Source: CAIWGV01 sp964515175
GTDB taxonomy: Bacteria; Pseudomonadota; Alphaproteobacteria; UBA7879; UBA5542
Reading direction: 5' to 3'
Length of the DNA stretch: 7,534 nt
NCBI GenBank assembly: GCA_964515175.1
Contig: CAZEUR010000051.1
Location: 1-7,534 of the forward strand
Made by a program: the position numbers and the translations under genes. The first letter of the stretch is position 1, and every line of letters starts with the position of its first letter. A model generated the notes under the pieces. That model was given only the letters and a program-made list of their open reading frames with translations. It did no database searches and was not told the origin of the DNA. Shown one piece after another: positions 1 to 6,361 of this stretch.

Positions 1-1
1 T

Positions 2-148
2 ATTTATGGCTCCGCTTATCCCCCTCGCTCAGTCTCACATCTATCTGAACTTTTACAGGAGGCGCTTAGAGGAAGGAAAACTTATGAAAATGTGGATAGC
101 AACGTCGATTCCCATAAAGTCCTAGATTTTCCATCTGCAAAAGCTTAG
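2..148 (+). CDS. C-terminal end of an unrecognised protein (5' partial)
   Basis: An open frame runs from the left edge of the window (first full codon at 2) to a TAG at 146-148, giving 48 residues that begin IYGSAYPPRSVSHLSELLQE and end FPSAKA. A predicted amphipathic helix (SHLSELLQEALRGRK) is followed by a polar, probably flexible tail. I do not recognise the family; the visible part is too short to assign. It is probably the end of a real gene because it stops 29 bases before the methyltransferase start on the same strand, an operon-like spacing with no terminator between them. It could be a chance open frame, since 48 codons is not long. Confidence 0.5.
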   Translation: MYGSAYPPRSVSHLSELLQEALRGRKTYENVDSNVDSHKVLDFPSAKA

Positions 149-177
149 GATCTTTTTGAAATCCAGAAGAGCTAAGA

Positions 178-765
178 ATGAAAACCATCCATTACTACGA
201 TAAAAATGCTAAGTCTTTTTATGACAGAACCATTGGGATCAATCTTTCCGAAACCTATCATAGGTTTCTGACTTACATTCCAGCCCAATCTCATATTCTG
301 GACGCAGGATGTGGAACGGGCAGAGATTCAAAATGCTTCCTGAGCAAAGGATACTCTGTGACGGCTTTTGATGCCTCTCAAGAGATGTGCACTCTTGCTT
401 CCAAGGAGACTGATCTTTCTGTACAGCAGCTTACCTTTCAAGACATGACTTTTAATCAAGAATTTGAGGGCGTTTGGGCTAATGCTTCTCTCCTCCATGT
501 TCCCTATGAGGAAACGAAAGCAGTCTATGGAAAGATTCATAAAGCCCTAGTTCCTAACGGCATTTTTTATGGTTGCTACAAGTATGGGAATGATTACATG
601 CCTACTCCAGAACGAGAATTTTGGAATATGAATGAGACTGCGATCCTATCTTATTTTGAGGGGCTGTTTGAGATACTCGAAATATGGAAAGAGAAAGATG
701 CTCGCAGCAAAGTTTCCCCGAGCCCTGACCAGGCATGGTTGCATTTTATAGTAAAAAAATTATGA
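178..765 (+). CDS. Class I SAM-dependent methyltransferase (TehB-like)
   Basis: A 195-residue cytoplasmic enzyme predicted to transfer a methyl group from S-adenosylmethionine to an unknown, probably small, substrate. The Rossmann-fold signature is clear: motif I LDAGCGTGRD at residues 41-50 binds SAM, the acidic residue ending strand 2 is D65 (in TAFDAS), and the motif IV region is VWANASLLHVP at 99-109. The N-terminal YYDKNAKSFYDRT is typical of a widespread family often annotated simply as methyltransferase or tellurite-resistance TehB-like. The length is normal and complete. A weak Shine-Dalgarno (AGAAGAG, 165-171) lies 6 bases before the ATG. The gene overlaps the next one by 4 bases. 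A partial gene ends 29 bases upstream, so this pair may be the tail of a longer operon. The class I fold is certain; the substrate is unknown and tellurite resistance should not be assumed. Confidence 0.93.
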   Translation: MKTIHYYDKNAKSFYDRTIGINLSETYHRFLTYIPAQSHILDAGCGTGRDSKCFLSKGYSVTAFDASQEMCTLASKETDLSVQQLTFQDMTFNQEFEGVWANASLLHVPYEETKAVYGKIHKALVPNGIFYGCYKYGNDYMPTPEREFWNMNETAILSYFEGLFEILEIWKEKDARSKVSPSPDQAWLHFIVKKL

Positions 766-1319
766 ATATTCATTTTGAAAAAATTTCCCAAAAACACAAA
801 GAAACCATCTTTCAATGGTTAGAAGAAGCGCATGTCAAAGAATTTTGGGACAACAGTCAAGATCACAAAGATGACATCCTAAACTTTATAGAGGGGAGAA
901 AAATACCTTCAACTTACTGTGATGGGTTGTATGTTTATTGGATCGCAAAGATAAATTCTGAGCCTTATGCTCTCATCATGACTATTCAGGAAAAACCAGA
1001 GTATGACATAGCCCCTCTTAAGAAAATATATCTTTCAAAGACTGGCCATACTTATGGCTTAGATTTTATGATTGGGAACAAAAGTTACTTTAGTAAAGGT
1101 TTAGGAGCTCCTACTTTAGTTAAATTTATGGATTTTTTTAGGAAGGAAGTAGATCCAAAGGCAGACACCTTCTTAATTGATCCAGAAGAAAGCAACCCTA
1201 GAGCAAGACGTGTCTATGAAAAAGCAGGTTTCGAATATATGGGAGATTTTATCGGATTTATTTCTAAATCAAACACCCACCTATTAGTTAAAAAATTTAT
1301 TGGCCATAAAGTTAAGTAA
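762..1319 (+). CDS. GNAT family N-acetyltransferase, AAC(6')-like
   Basis: A 185-residue acetyl-CoA-dependent N-acetyltransferase. Motif A with the pyrophosphate-binding loop is at residues 102-122 (core YFSKGLGAPTL), and motif B at 139-157 (IDPEESNPRARRVYEKAGF) is nearly textbook. The N-terminal part (IFQWLEEAHVKEFWDN, residues 16-31) and the SNPRA..VYEKAGF block resemble aminoglycoside 6'-N-acetyltransferases and related Acetyltransf_8 members. Several such proteins act on other amines, including siderophore precursors, so an aminoglycoside substrate is only possible. I chose the ATG at 762 rather than one at 735: it forms an ATGA overlap with the methyltransferase stop (763-765), gives the usual family N-terminus, and implies translational coupling; neither start has a good Shine-Dalgarno. 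The gene is visibly more AT-rich than its partner (15 G/C of 60 at 1081-1140). Confidence 0.92.
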   Translation: MNIHFEKISQKHKETIFQWLEEAHVKEFWDNSQDHKDDILNFIEGRKIPSTYCDGLYVYWIAKINSEPYALIMTIQEKPEYDIAPLKKIYLSKTGHTYGLDFMIGNKSYFSKGLGAPTLVKFMDFFRKEVDPKADTFLIDPEESNPRARRVYEKAGFEYMGDFIGFISKSNTHLLVKKFIGHKVK

Positions 1320-1368
1320 CGAAACAAAACAAATAGGATGACAACAAACTTTGATCCCTACCTTAATC

Positions 1369-2076
1369 TTAGAAATGTTCTTTCCCATCTGAAAGCTTTC
1401 TAAACAAGGCTTTACCCTTATCATATTGGCTGCCTTCTCCATTATCTAAAGATACACTCGGAAATATAACAAGTGAGTCTGGAGATTCTCTAACCAAAAC
1501 AATATCATCAATAGATTTTATGAGAAAAAGTCTCACTTTATCACCTGCTCCTTTCCAAGATTCCTTACGAAAAAGATAATCTTTGGACTGCTCTTCTCCT
1601 TCATTGCTATCAAAGAAAAAATTTCGGCATTTAACCTTGTCTGTCACTTCCTCTAAAATCCAGCGCGACTCCATCTTGTGGAGGATATTTTTAGATATGT
1701 TACGTATAGCTGAACTCCAACCACTACCAAAGATTTTAACTTCTCCGAAAGGAGTGTGCAATCTAGACAAGCCTCTAGTTTTATCAGCTAATTCAGGCTC
1801 TTTTGCTTCAGAGGTTTCTAAAAATAAATATTTTGGAGATCTATAATAAAAAGGATTTGGTTCTGGCCAATCCTTAAAACCATTTCCGACACGCTCCTTC
1901 TCTTGATCTCTGCACTCTTCAAATACTTGTCTAAATTTTGAAATAGCTACATAATAAGGGCGCATTCCTTCTTCATTGTTCCATTGAGAAATAACACTCT
2001 CAGAGGAAGCTCCATAAGAGAACGCCGCGAAGAACACTAAGCTAAAAATTAAAAATATTGGCATCCTATGAGTCAT
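1369..2076 (-). CDS. Unrecognised exported protein, 235 aa
   Basis: I do not recognise a family. The N-terminus has a classic Sec signal peptide: a short polar start with H3 and R4, a hydrophobic core from about residue 6 to 19 (PIFLIFSLVFFAAF), and likely cleavage near residues 22-23 (SYG/A or YGA/SS). There is no lipobox, so it should be a soluble periplasmic or secreted protein of about 212 residues. The mature part is charged and mixed alpha/beta in character. It has only two cysteines, C55 and C150, which could form one disulfide. The start is well supported: AAAGGAG (2084-2090) sits 7 bases upstream. It converges on the acetyltransferase gene with only 49 bases between the stops and lies 139 bases after the stop of the larger exported protein on the same strand. 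A candidate promoter of its own lies in that gap. Function unknown. Confidence 0.8.
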   Translation of the reverse strand: MTHRMPIFLIFSLVFFAAFSYGASSESVISQWNNEEGMRPYYVAISKFRQVFEECRDQEKERVGNGFKDWPEPNPFYYRSPKYLFLETSEAKEPELADKTRGLSRLHTPFGEVKIFGSGWSSAIRNISKNILHKMESRWILEEVTDKVKCRNFFFDSNEGEEQSKDYLFRKESWKGAGDKVRLFLIKSIDDIVLVRESPDSLVIFPSVSLDNGEGSQYDKGKALFRKLSDGKEHF

Positions 2077-2083
2077 AATATTT

Positions 2084-2090
2084 CTCCTTT
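2084..2090 (-). promoter_or_regulatory. Strong Shine-Dalgarno for the 235-aa exported protein
   Basis: On the minus strand this reads AAAGGAG, with 7 bases between it and the ATG at 2076-2074. It is the best ribosome binding site in the window. It decides in favour of this start over the in-frame methionine four codons later. Confidence 0.8.
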
Positions 2091-2108
2091 ACTTATTTCT
2101 ATTTTGGA

Positions 2109-2137
2109 ACAATACGAACATATTGGGGAAAATTCAA
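2109..2137 (-). promoter_or_regulatory. Candidate sigma70 promoter for the 235-aa exported protein
   Basis: On the minus strand the -35 element TTGAAT (2132-2137) is separated by 17 bases from a -10 element TATTGT (2109-2114). Each matches the consensus at four of six positions and the spacing is ideal. Transcription would start near 2102, leaving a leader of about 25 bases that contains the strong Shine-Dalgarno. The match is moderate in AT-rich DNA, so read-through from the upstream 806-residue gene is an alternative source of transcript. Confidence 0.4.
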
Positions 2138-2209
2138 GAAAGTTTTTCAATTTTACCAGATACCCGTATTTCCTTTCTCTACCTCTGCAATAAAGTCACG
2201 TTAAAAATT

Positions 2210-2239
2210 TTGACATCAGAAACTATAAGGAGCGATAAT
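2210..2239 (+). promoter_or_regulatory. Candidate antisense promoter at the 3' end of the propeller gene
   Basis: On the plus strand a perfect -35 TTGACA (2210-2215) is followed after 18 bases by GATAAT (2234-2239), five of six matches to the -10 consensus. It overlaps the last codons of the minus-strand 806-residue gene and would drive transcription antisense to it. No plausible plus-strand coding gene lies downstream, so if active it would make an antisense RNA. The match could be chance. Confidence 0.3.
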
Positions 2240-4636
2240 TGCCTTGTTTGTTCCGTCACTAGTTGGCAGGACTCCGACTAGTTTGTGAGAGCGGCCCATT
2301 TTTTCAACAGGACCAAAGTTGCGTTCTACGCCTGTTGCCACTTCATAGGCAAATAGTCCAGGCAAAGTATCTCCTTGTATTCCGTAGATCAAATCTCCAT
2401 TTGGAGAAATTCGAAATTCATCAATCTTTCCGAAGTATTCTCCTGGGCTCGCAATTTCAGTGTTCCATAAGAATCTTAATGGAGTTGTGCCAAGAGCCAC
2501 TAATTGTTTTTCTCCTAAATAAACAAGTGTCTGACCATCAGGTGTAGCTTTTGGTTGAGACTTCATAGGATGCAGTAAATCTAGTGCTTCTTCACGTACC
2601 CCTGTTTCCATGTTGTATTTCACAAGTCGGCGAAGTTTATCTGTGGCCCATTCTTGGTAAAAAAGTTGAGACCCTACAGAAGTTAACACAGGATGAAAAA
2701 AGAAACGCGCATCATCCCCCGACGCTTCTGGTGAAACTTGATTAACAAGCTTTACGGATCCTTCCCTATCTATAACAGAAAGCTCTGTAGATCCATGACT
2801 GGTTCCTAAGAAATATGGACCGGCACCCAAGAAAATAGATGCCCCTCTTGTTGGGAAAGGAATAGCGGGACCTCTTTCTTCAAGAGAATCGGTATCAACA
2901 CGAAGAATCTGGTTCTTAGATCTATCTTCATTCATGACTCCTAGAAAAATCGTACCAACACCATTATCATGCAGTTCTGAAATCTTGCCCTCTGCCTGTA
3001 AAGATAGTGTTTTAACAGCCATCCCAGTTTGTTTGTCAAAGACACGCATCATTTTATTAACGATGAGATAAACTCTATTCATGGTTGTTTTATAGAAATA
3101 GTCCTGGCCTGCAATTCCATACGCACTATGAACTTTCCCATTAAACGGAGATGACCATACCGCGTAGCCACTGTCAGCATCACAGGCGTGAAAAAGAAGA
3201 CCTTCTCCTCTATTTGGTTTTTCTACTGCAAAAATTAATCTTGCCTGGGTATCAACCAGCGGTCGGAGAGACATGGACCAAGTATCATTTAAATGGACAT
3301 AGGGTTTAGCTAAGTCAACTCTACCAAACCTATCAAAAACTTTATAGAGATTTGTAAGCCGGTTAGGCAAATCGATTTCTTTGTGCTCTTCCTGAAATTG
3401 TATAAAAAACCGTTTGTGCCTATTTGTCTCAGCAGAGGATGCGCCTAAGGAATAAAGTAACTCATGCAAGTGGGTCGCATATGTTGCGAACTCCAAATTT
3501 GGGCTTTGTTGAGCTCTTCTAAGAAGATCTGGATTATTCGCTTCAGCTGTTAAGCTTTCCACTCTTTCTTTCAAAGGTCTTTCTTCATTCATAATAAAAA
3601 TGCGTCTCAAATCTTTAAGAATCTTAGGCTCTATAAACTCAAGAAACCCTGTAGGGCTCATGCCAGCGTGTACTGTAATGAAGGCATGCAAAGTTGTCAG
3701 AGGAGAACATTCAGTATCAAGGACATGATCTAAGACTTGGGTGCAAAAACCTTGCCAAGGCTGAGAAAGATCTATCTCATTTTCAGGAACATTCCACAAG
3801 GATAGGAATTGACGCTGAAGCTGAGGTAAATTGGTCTCACTCATAAATACCCACATCCTTTGAAGGGCTCCATACAGAGAGCGCTTTTGAAAAGCTCCAT
3901 ACAAAACATCAAAGTCAGACTCAACTAGAACAGGGGTGTAATCTCTGAATAGTTGTTCTGCAAAAGAATCAAGCCAATAGGGATCAACTGGAACATCAGA
4001 TCCCAAAAATGTCCAGAGATGATTTAAAGCGGATCGCCTTCTCTCAGTTTTTGAAAGAGATAAAAAGTCACCGACAACTGTGGGGTCTTTCTGGAGAATC
4101 GCTGGCATAGCCGCTACAATTTGATCTTCATAAGAAGAGAATTTTCCCAAGCTCCACAGAATATGACGCAGAGAATCTCTGTATTTATAGTCTTCTTCTG
4201 TAGTTGTTAAAATCCGTGAAACCAAAGCATCTAATGAAAGCTCGGTGCCAGTAAAGAGAGGGGCCAGAGTTGGATCTTCTATATGAGCTTTTAATAGATA
4301 AGTCATCGACTTTTGTAATGTGTTTTGGCAAATAGCCGTATATTCGGGATCTTGGGGATAAAGCTCCCCAACGACGGCTAGAAATTTTAAACTCTGGGGA
4401 GCTGGCCATTCCAAAAGCTTTCCTGTTACATACATCAGGATTTCTTTTGCCTTAGCAGCATCTAAGGAATGAAAGTCTCGTGCCACTTGGAATGTTTCGT
4501 CCGTAATATCCTGAGAGTTGTGTATTTTCCATACGAGTTTATTGCTATATTCCTCGGCTTTATCCTTTACACTGCAGAATGAGGAGGGGGAGAATCCCAC
4601 CATAACAAGAAGTCCTAAGATCAAATATTTTTTCAT
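2216..4636 (-). CDS. Exported protein with helical N-terminal half and C-terminal seven-bladed beta-propeller
   Basis: An 806-residue protein without a family I can name. It starts with a Sec signal peptide (MKKYLILGLLVMVGF, residues 1-15, cleavage probably around 20-23). The cysteine in SSFCS is not a proper lipobox, so a lipoprotein is unlikely. Residues about 25-440 look almost entirely alpha-helical, like a HEAT- or TPR-type solenoid, with no clean repeat consensus. Residues about 455-806 show seven blade-like repeats around 483, 530, 577, 619, 671, 712 and 761, several ending in a PQQ/YVTN-like turn (DADSG..W, FDKQTG, YNMETG, YEVATG). This suggests a seven-bladed propeller used for binding. 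I chose the ATG at 4636 over one at 4648: the signal peptide then starts at MKK, a weak GGAAAG lies upstream, and the predicted transcript start near 4659 would leave the earlier ATG almost no leader. Likely a periplasmic or secreted interaction protein. Confidence 0.82.
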   Translation of the reverse strand: MKKYLILGLLVMVGFSPSSFCSVKDKAEEYSNKLVWKIHNSQDITDETFQVARDFHSLDAAKAKEILMYVTGKLLEWPAPQSLKFLAVVGELYPQDPEYTAICQNTLQKSMTYLLKAHIEDPTLAPLFTGTELSLDALVSRILTTTEEDYKYRDSLRHILWSLGKFSSYEDQIVAAMPAILQKDPTVVGDFLSLSKTERRRSALNHLWTFLGSDVPVDPYWLDSFAEQLFRDYTPVLVESDFDVLYGAFQKRSLYGALQRMWVFMSETNLPQLQRQFLSLWNVPENEIDLSQPWQGFCTQVLDHVLDTECSPLTTLHAFITVHAGMSPTGFLEFIEPKILKDLRRIFIMNEERPLKERVESLTAEANNPDLLRRAQQSPNLEFATYATHLHELLYSLGASSAETNRHKRFFIQFQEEHKEIDLPNRLTNLYKVFDRFGRVDLAKPYVHLNDTWSMSLRPLVDTQARLIFAVEKPNRGEGLLFHACDADSGYAVWSSPFNGKVHSAYGIAGQDYFYKTTMNRVYLIVNKMMRVFDKQTGMAVKTLSLQAEGKISELHDNGVGTIFLGVMNEDRSKNQILRVDTDSLEERGPAIPFPTRGASIFLGAGPYFLGTSHGSTELSVIDREGSVKLVNQVSPEASGDDARFFFHPVLTSVGSQLFYQEWATDKLRRLVKYNMETGVREEALDLLHPMKSQPKATPDGQTLVYLGEKQLVALGTTPLRFLWNTEIASPGEYFGKIDEFRISPNGDLIYGIQGDTLPGLFAYEVATGVERNFGPVEKMGRSHKLVGVLPTSDGTNKAIIAPYSF

Positions 4637-4665
4637 TTTTCTTTCCATACGCTTAAAATCAAAGG

Positions 4666-4695
4666 ATTTTATTCTCCATAAATATGCTCTGTCAA
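4666..4695 (-). promoter_or_regulatory. Near-consensus sigma70 promoter of the propeller gene
   Basis: On the minus strand a perfect -35 TTGACA (4690-4695) and a -10 TAAAAT (4666-4671, five of six) are separated by 18 bases. Predicted transcription start is near 4659, about 23 bases before the chosen ATG. It means the propeller gene is transcribed independently of traA upstream. The rest of the 159-base gap between the two genes holds AT-rich sequence with no convincing terminator. Confidence 0.65.
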
Positions 4696-4795
4696 CTTAA
4701 TTCCTATAAAAAGATCAGGTGAAGTACTACTGTTTTTAATCTGTTTTGTTATTTTATATCAAAGACTATGTTTGTAGTTAATTAGAAAACTAATC

Positions 4796-6361
4796 TTACA
4801 AAGACATATCCCTATCTCTGTCTGCCCACTGCTGAGTTTGGATTTGTTTCTGCTCAAGCTGTTTTTGTTGTTCTCTATGGAAGTTGTCATACTGGTTTTT
4901 ATCAGCTCTAAATTCTTTCTCTATCTTTTTTTCGATCTTGAGTAATTCCTTGCTATCAGAGAGCATTGGATCTGATTTACTGAAACTCTGGATAAGAATC
5001 TCTTTTGCTTCATGGTAGGCTTTGTAGAAAGCTGCTTGATCAATATACTGAATTCTTCGATCATCCAGCTTACCATGTTTGTTTGTCTGCTGAGACTCAT
5101 ACTGAGCTTTGTATTTTCCATATTGGAAACAACCGAGCTCTGCAGAACTTTTAAGAGCTTGTTCTTGCATCTCATTTGGTTTCATTCCAAACCTCTGCTC
5201 AAATAAGGCTTTCTGCTGGGCAAACATCCTCGCCTGTGTTTCTGAGTAGTTATAATCTTTCACAGCTTCCGAGGCGTAATTCTTAACCTTCGCCTCATGC
5301 TCTTTGAGATGCTTAGGAGCTTCCTTCTGAATAAGCTTCTTGTCTTCCATGCTGATCTCAGACTGCTTGCTTCTTAAAATCCCAAATAGTTTTCCTTCAA
5401 TCTGGACGAGAGCTTCTGCTTTCAAATGAAGGCTCATCCAATTATCTACAAACTTGGGATCTTCCTTGATCAAGTTCTCCTTAAGCTTTGGAAGTCTTTG
5501 CACCTCATAGTTAGCTCTCGATAAATTAATCTGCCGAAGCTTTTGAGATTCTGGAATCCCTCTGATAAAGGCATTTTCTGCAGCTCTCCCTGCAGCTTGA
5601 TCTATTATTTTTAGATGGTCTTTATATTTGTCTCCAATCTTCGCCCGATACAGGCTCACAAGTTCTTGCTTGTAGGCCTTTTGCAGAGAAGAGAGAGTTT
5701 GTTCCTTTAATTCCCGCGGATTCGGTTCAGAAGTCTTTGAAGAAGAGATATTCTTCGAAGAGAGAATAGTCTCCTCTCTTTGGAGGTCAGCCCTAGACGG
5801 AGAAGACTGTGATTTAACGGAATCGTCCCTTTTAATGGAACTTCTGATTCGATCTTTTCCTTTTGATTCCAAAACATCTCGTGACTCTTTTTGTGTGGAC
5901 TGAGTATATCCTTTTTTTGGAGAGGATGAAGTGATTTTTTCTGCCTTCCATTTCTCTAACGCATTCTGCTCGCGCACCAGGCTTCCTTTAGATTCTGGCA
6001 ATGCAGACAGGTGATAAAAGGATTGGTTGGGCAAATGATCTGTAAACCTCTGGATCACACCTCTTACACTATCTCCCACCCCATAGGCCATTTTATGAAC
6101 GAAAGATTCTTGGATCTTTTGTTCCTTCTCCAACTGCTGAGCTGTTAAGAATCCGAGACTCACAACCCGAGCATCAGACTTGCTCATTTGAGCTACTAAA
6201 TCTTCTTGAGCTTTAGCTTCATCTTTGGATACATAGAGATGCACTTCCTTGACCTGACGGGTCAACGCTACATAACTAAGATTCTGTGTCATTAAGGGAC
6301 TATGAAGTACATACGCCTCCTCCACTGTCTTCCCCCTGCCCTTTGTAAATGGTGCTGGCAT
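4796..6361 (-). CDS. traA: Conjugative relaxase/helicase TraA (Ti type), C-terminal part after a frameshift
   Basis: This frame carries the end of the TraA helicase and its long C-terminal extension. Residues 10-22 (GKTVEEAYVLHSP) and 28-44 (NLSYVALTRQVKEVHLY) are the sequence that normally follows the STIYKGQG motif; VALTR (31-35, at 6257-6271) is helicase motif VI. Residues about 118-225 are a Ser/Lys/Glu-rich, probably disordered linker. Residues 225-500 are charged and helical, likely coiled coil in part, and the tail is Gln-rich, ending DRDRDMSL. The ATG at 6361 is only the first methionine after an in-frame stop; it has no Shine-Dalgarno and its first nine residues are out-of-frame reading of motif V, so separate translation is doubtful. 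In related relaxases the C-terminal region carries the type IV secretion signal; that role here is inference. Best treated as the second half of one broken gene running 4796-7534 and beyond. Confidence 0.85.
   Translation of the reverse strand: MPAPFTKGRGKTVEEAYVLHSPLMTQNLSYVALTRQVKEVHLYVSKDEAKAQEDLVAQMSKSDARVVSLGFLTAQQLEKEQKIQESFVHKMAYGVGDSVRGVIQRFTDHLPNQSFYHLSALPESKGSLVREQNALEKWKAEKITSSSPKKGYTQSTQKESRDVLESKGKDRIRSSIKRDDSVKSQSSPSRADLQREETILSSKNISSSKTSEPNPRELKEQTLSSLQKAYKQELVSLYRAKIGDKYKDHLKIIDQAAGRAAENAFIRGIPESQKLRQINLSRANYEVQRLPKLKENLIKEDPKFVDNWMSLHLKAEALVQIEGKLFGILRSKQSEISMEDKKLIQKEAPKHLKEHEAKVKNYASEAVKDYNYSETQARMFAQQKALFEQRFGMKPNEMQEQALKSSAELGCFQYGKYKAQYESQQTNKHGKLDDRRIQYIDQAAFYKAYHEAKEILIQSFSKSDPMLSDSKELLKIEKKIEKEFRADKNQYDNFHREQQKQLEQKQIQTQQWADRDRDMSL

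Noticed and set aside
735..761. Earlier ATG in frame for the acetyltransferase, adding nine residues
   Set aside because: It would overlap the methyltransferase by 31 bases, the added residues do not fit the family N-terminus, and the ATGA overlap at 762 explains initiation better.
1334..1360. Possible hairpin terminator between the convergent genes (TAGGAT and ATCCCTA)
   Set aside because: The stem is short with a bulge and a 14-base loop, low in GC, and has no T run on either strand.
2191..2215. GTCA/TGAC stem after the propeller gene stop
   Set aside because: Only four pairs around a 12-base AT loop; too weak to call an intrinsic terminator.
2216..2240. C-terminal phenylalanine of the propeller protein as an outer-membrane barrel signal
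   Set aside because: The preceding residues (IIAPYS) lack the alternating hydrophobic pattern of a barrel strand, and the domain fits a soluble propeller.
2263..2547. Plus-strand open frame of 94 codons downstream of the antisense promoter candidate
   Set aside because: It lies wholly opposite the propeller coding sequence, has no Shine-Dalgarno and has no recognisable protein character.
5742..5780. Two small inverted repeats (GAAGA/TCTTC and AAGAGAG/CTCTCTT)
   Set aside because: They lie inside the coding region for a Ser/Lys/Glu-rich linker, where purine-rich codons make such repeats likely by chance.
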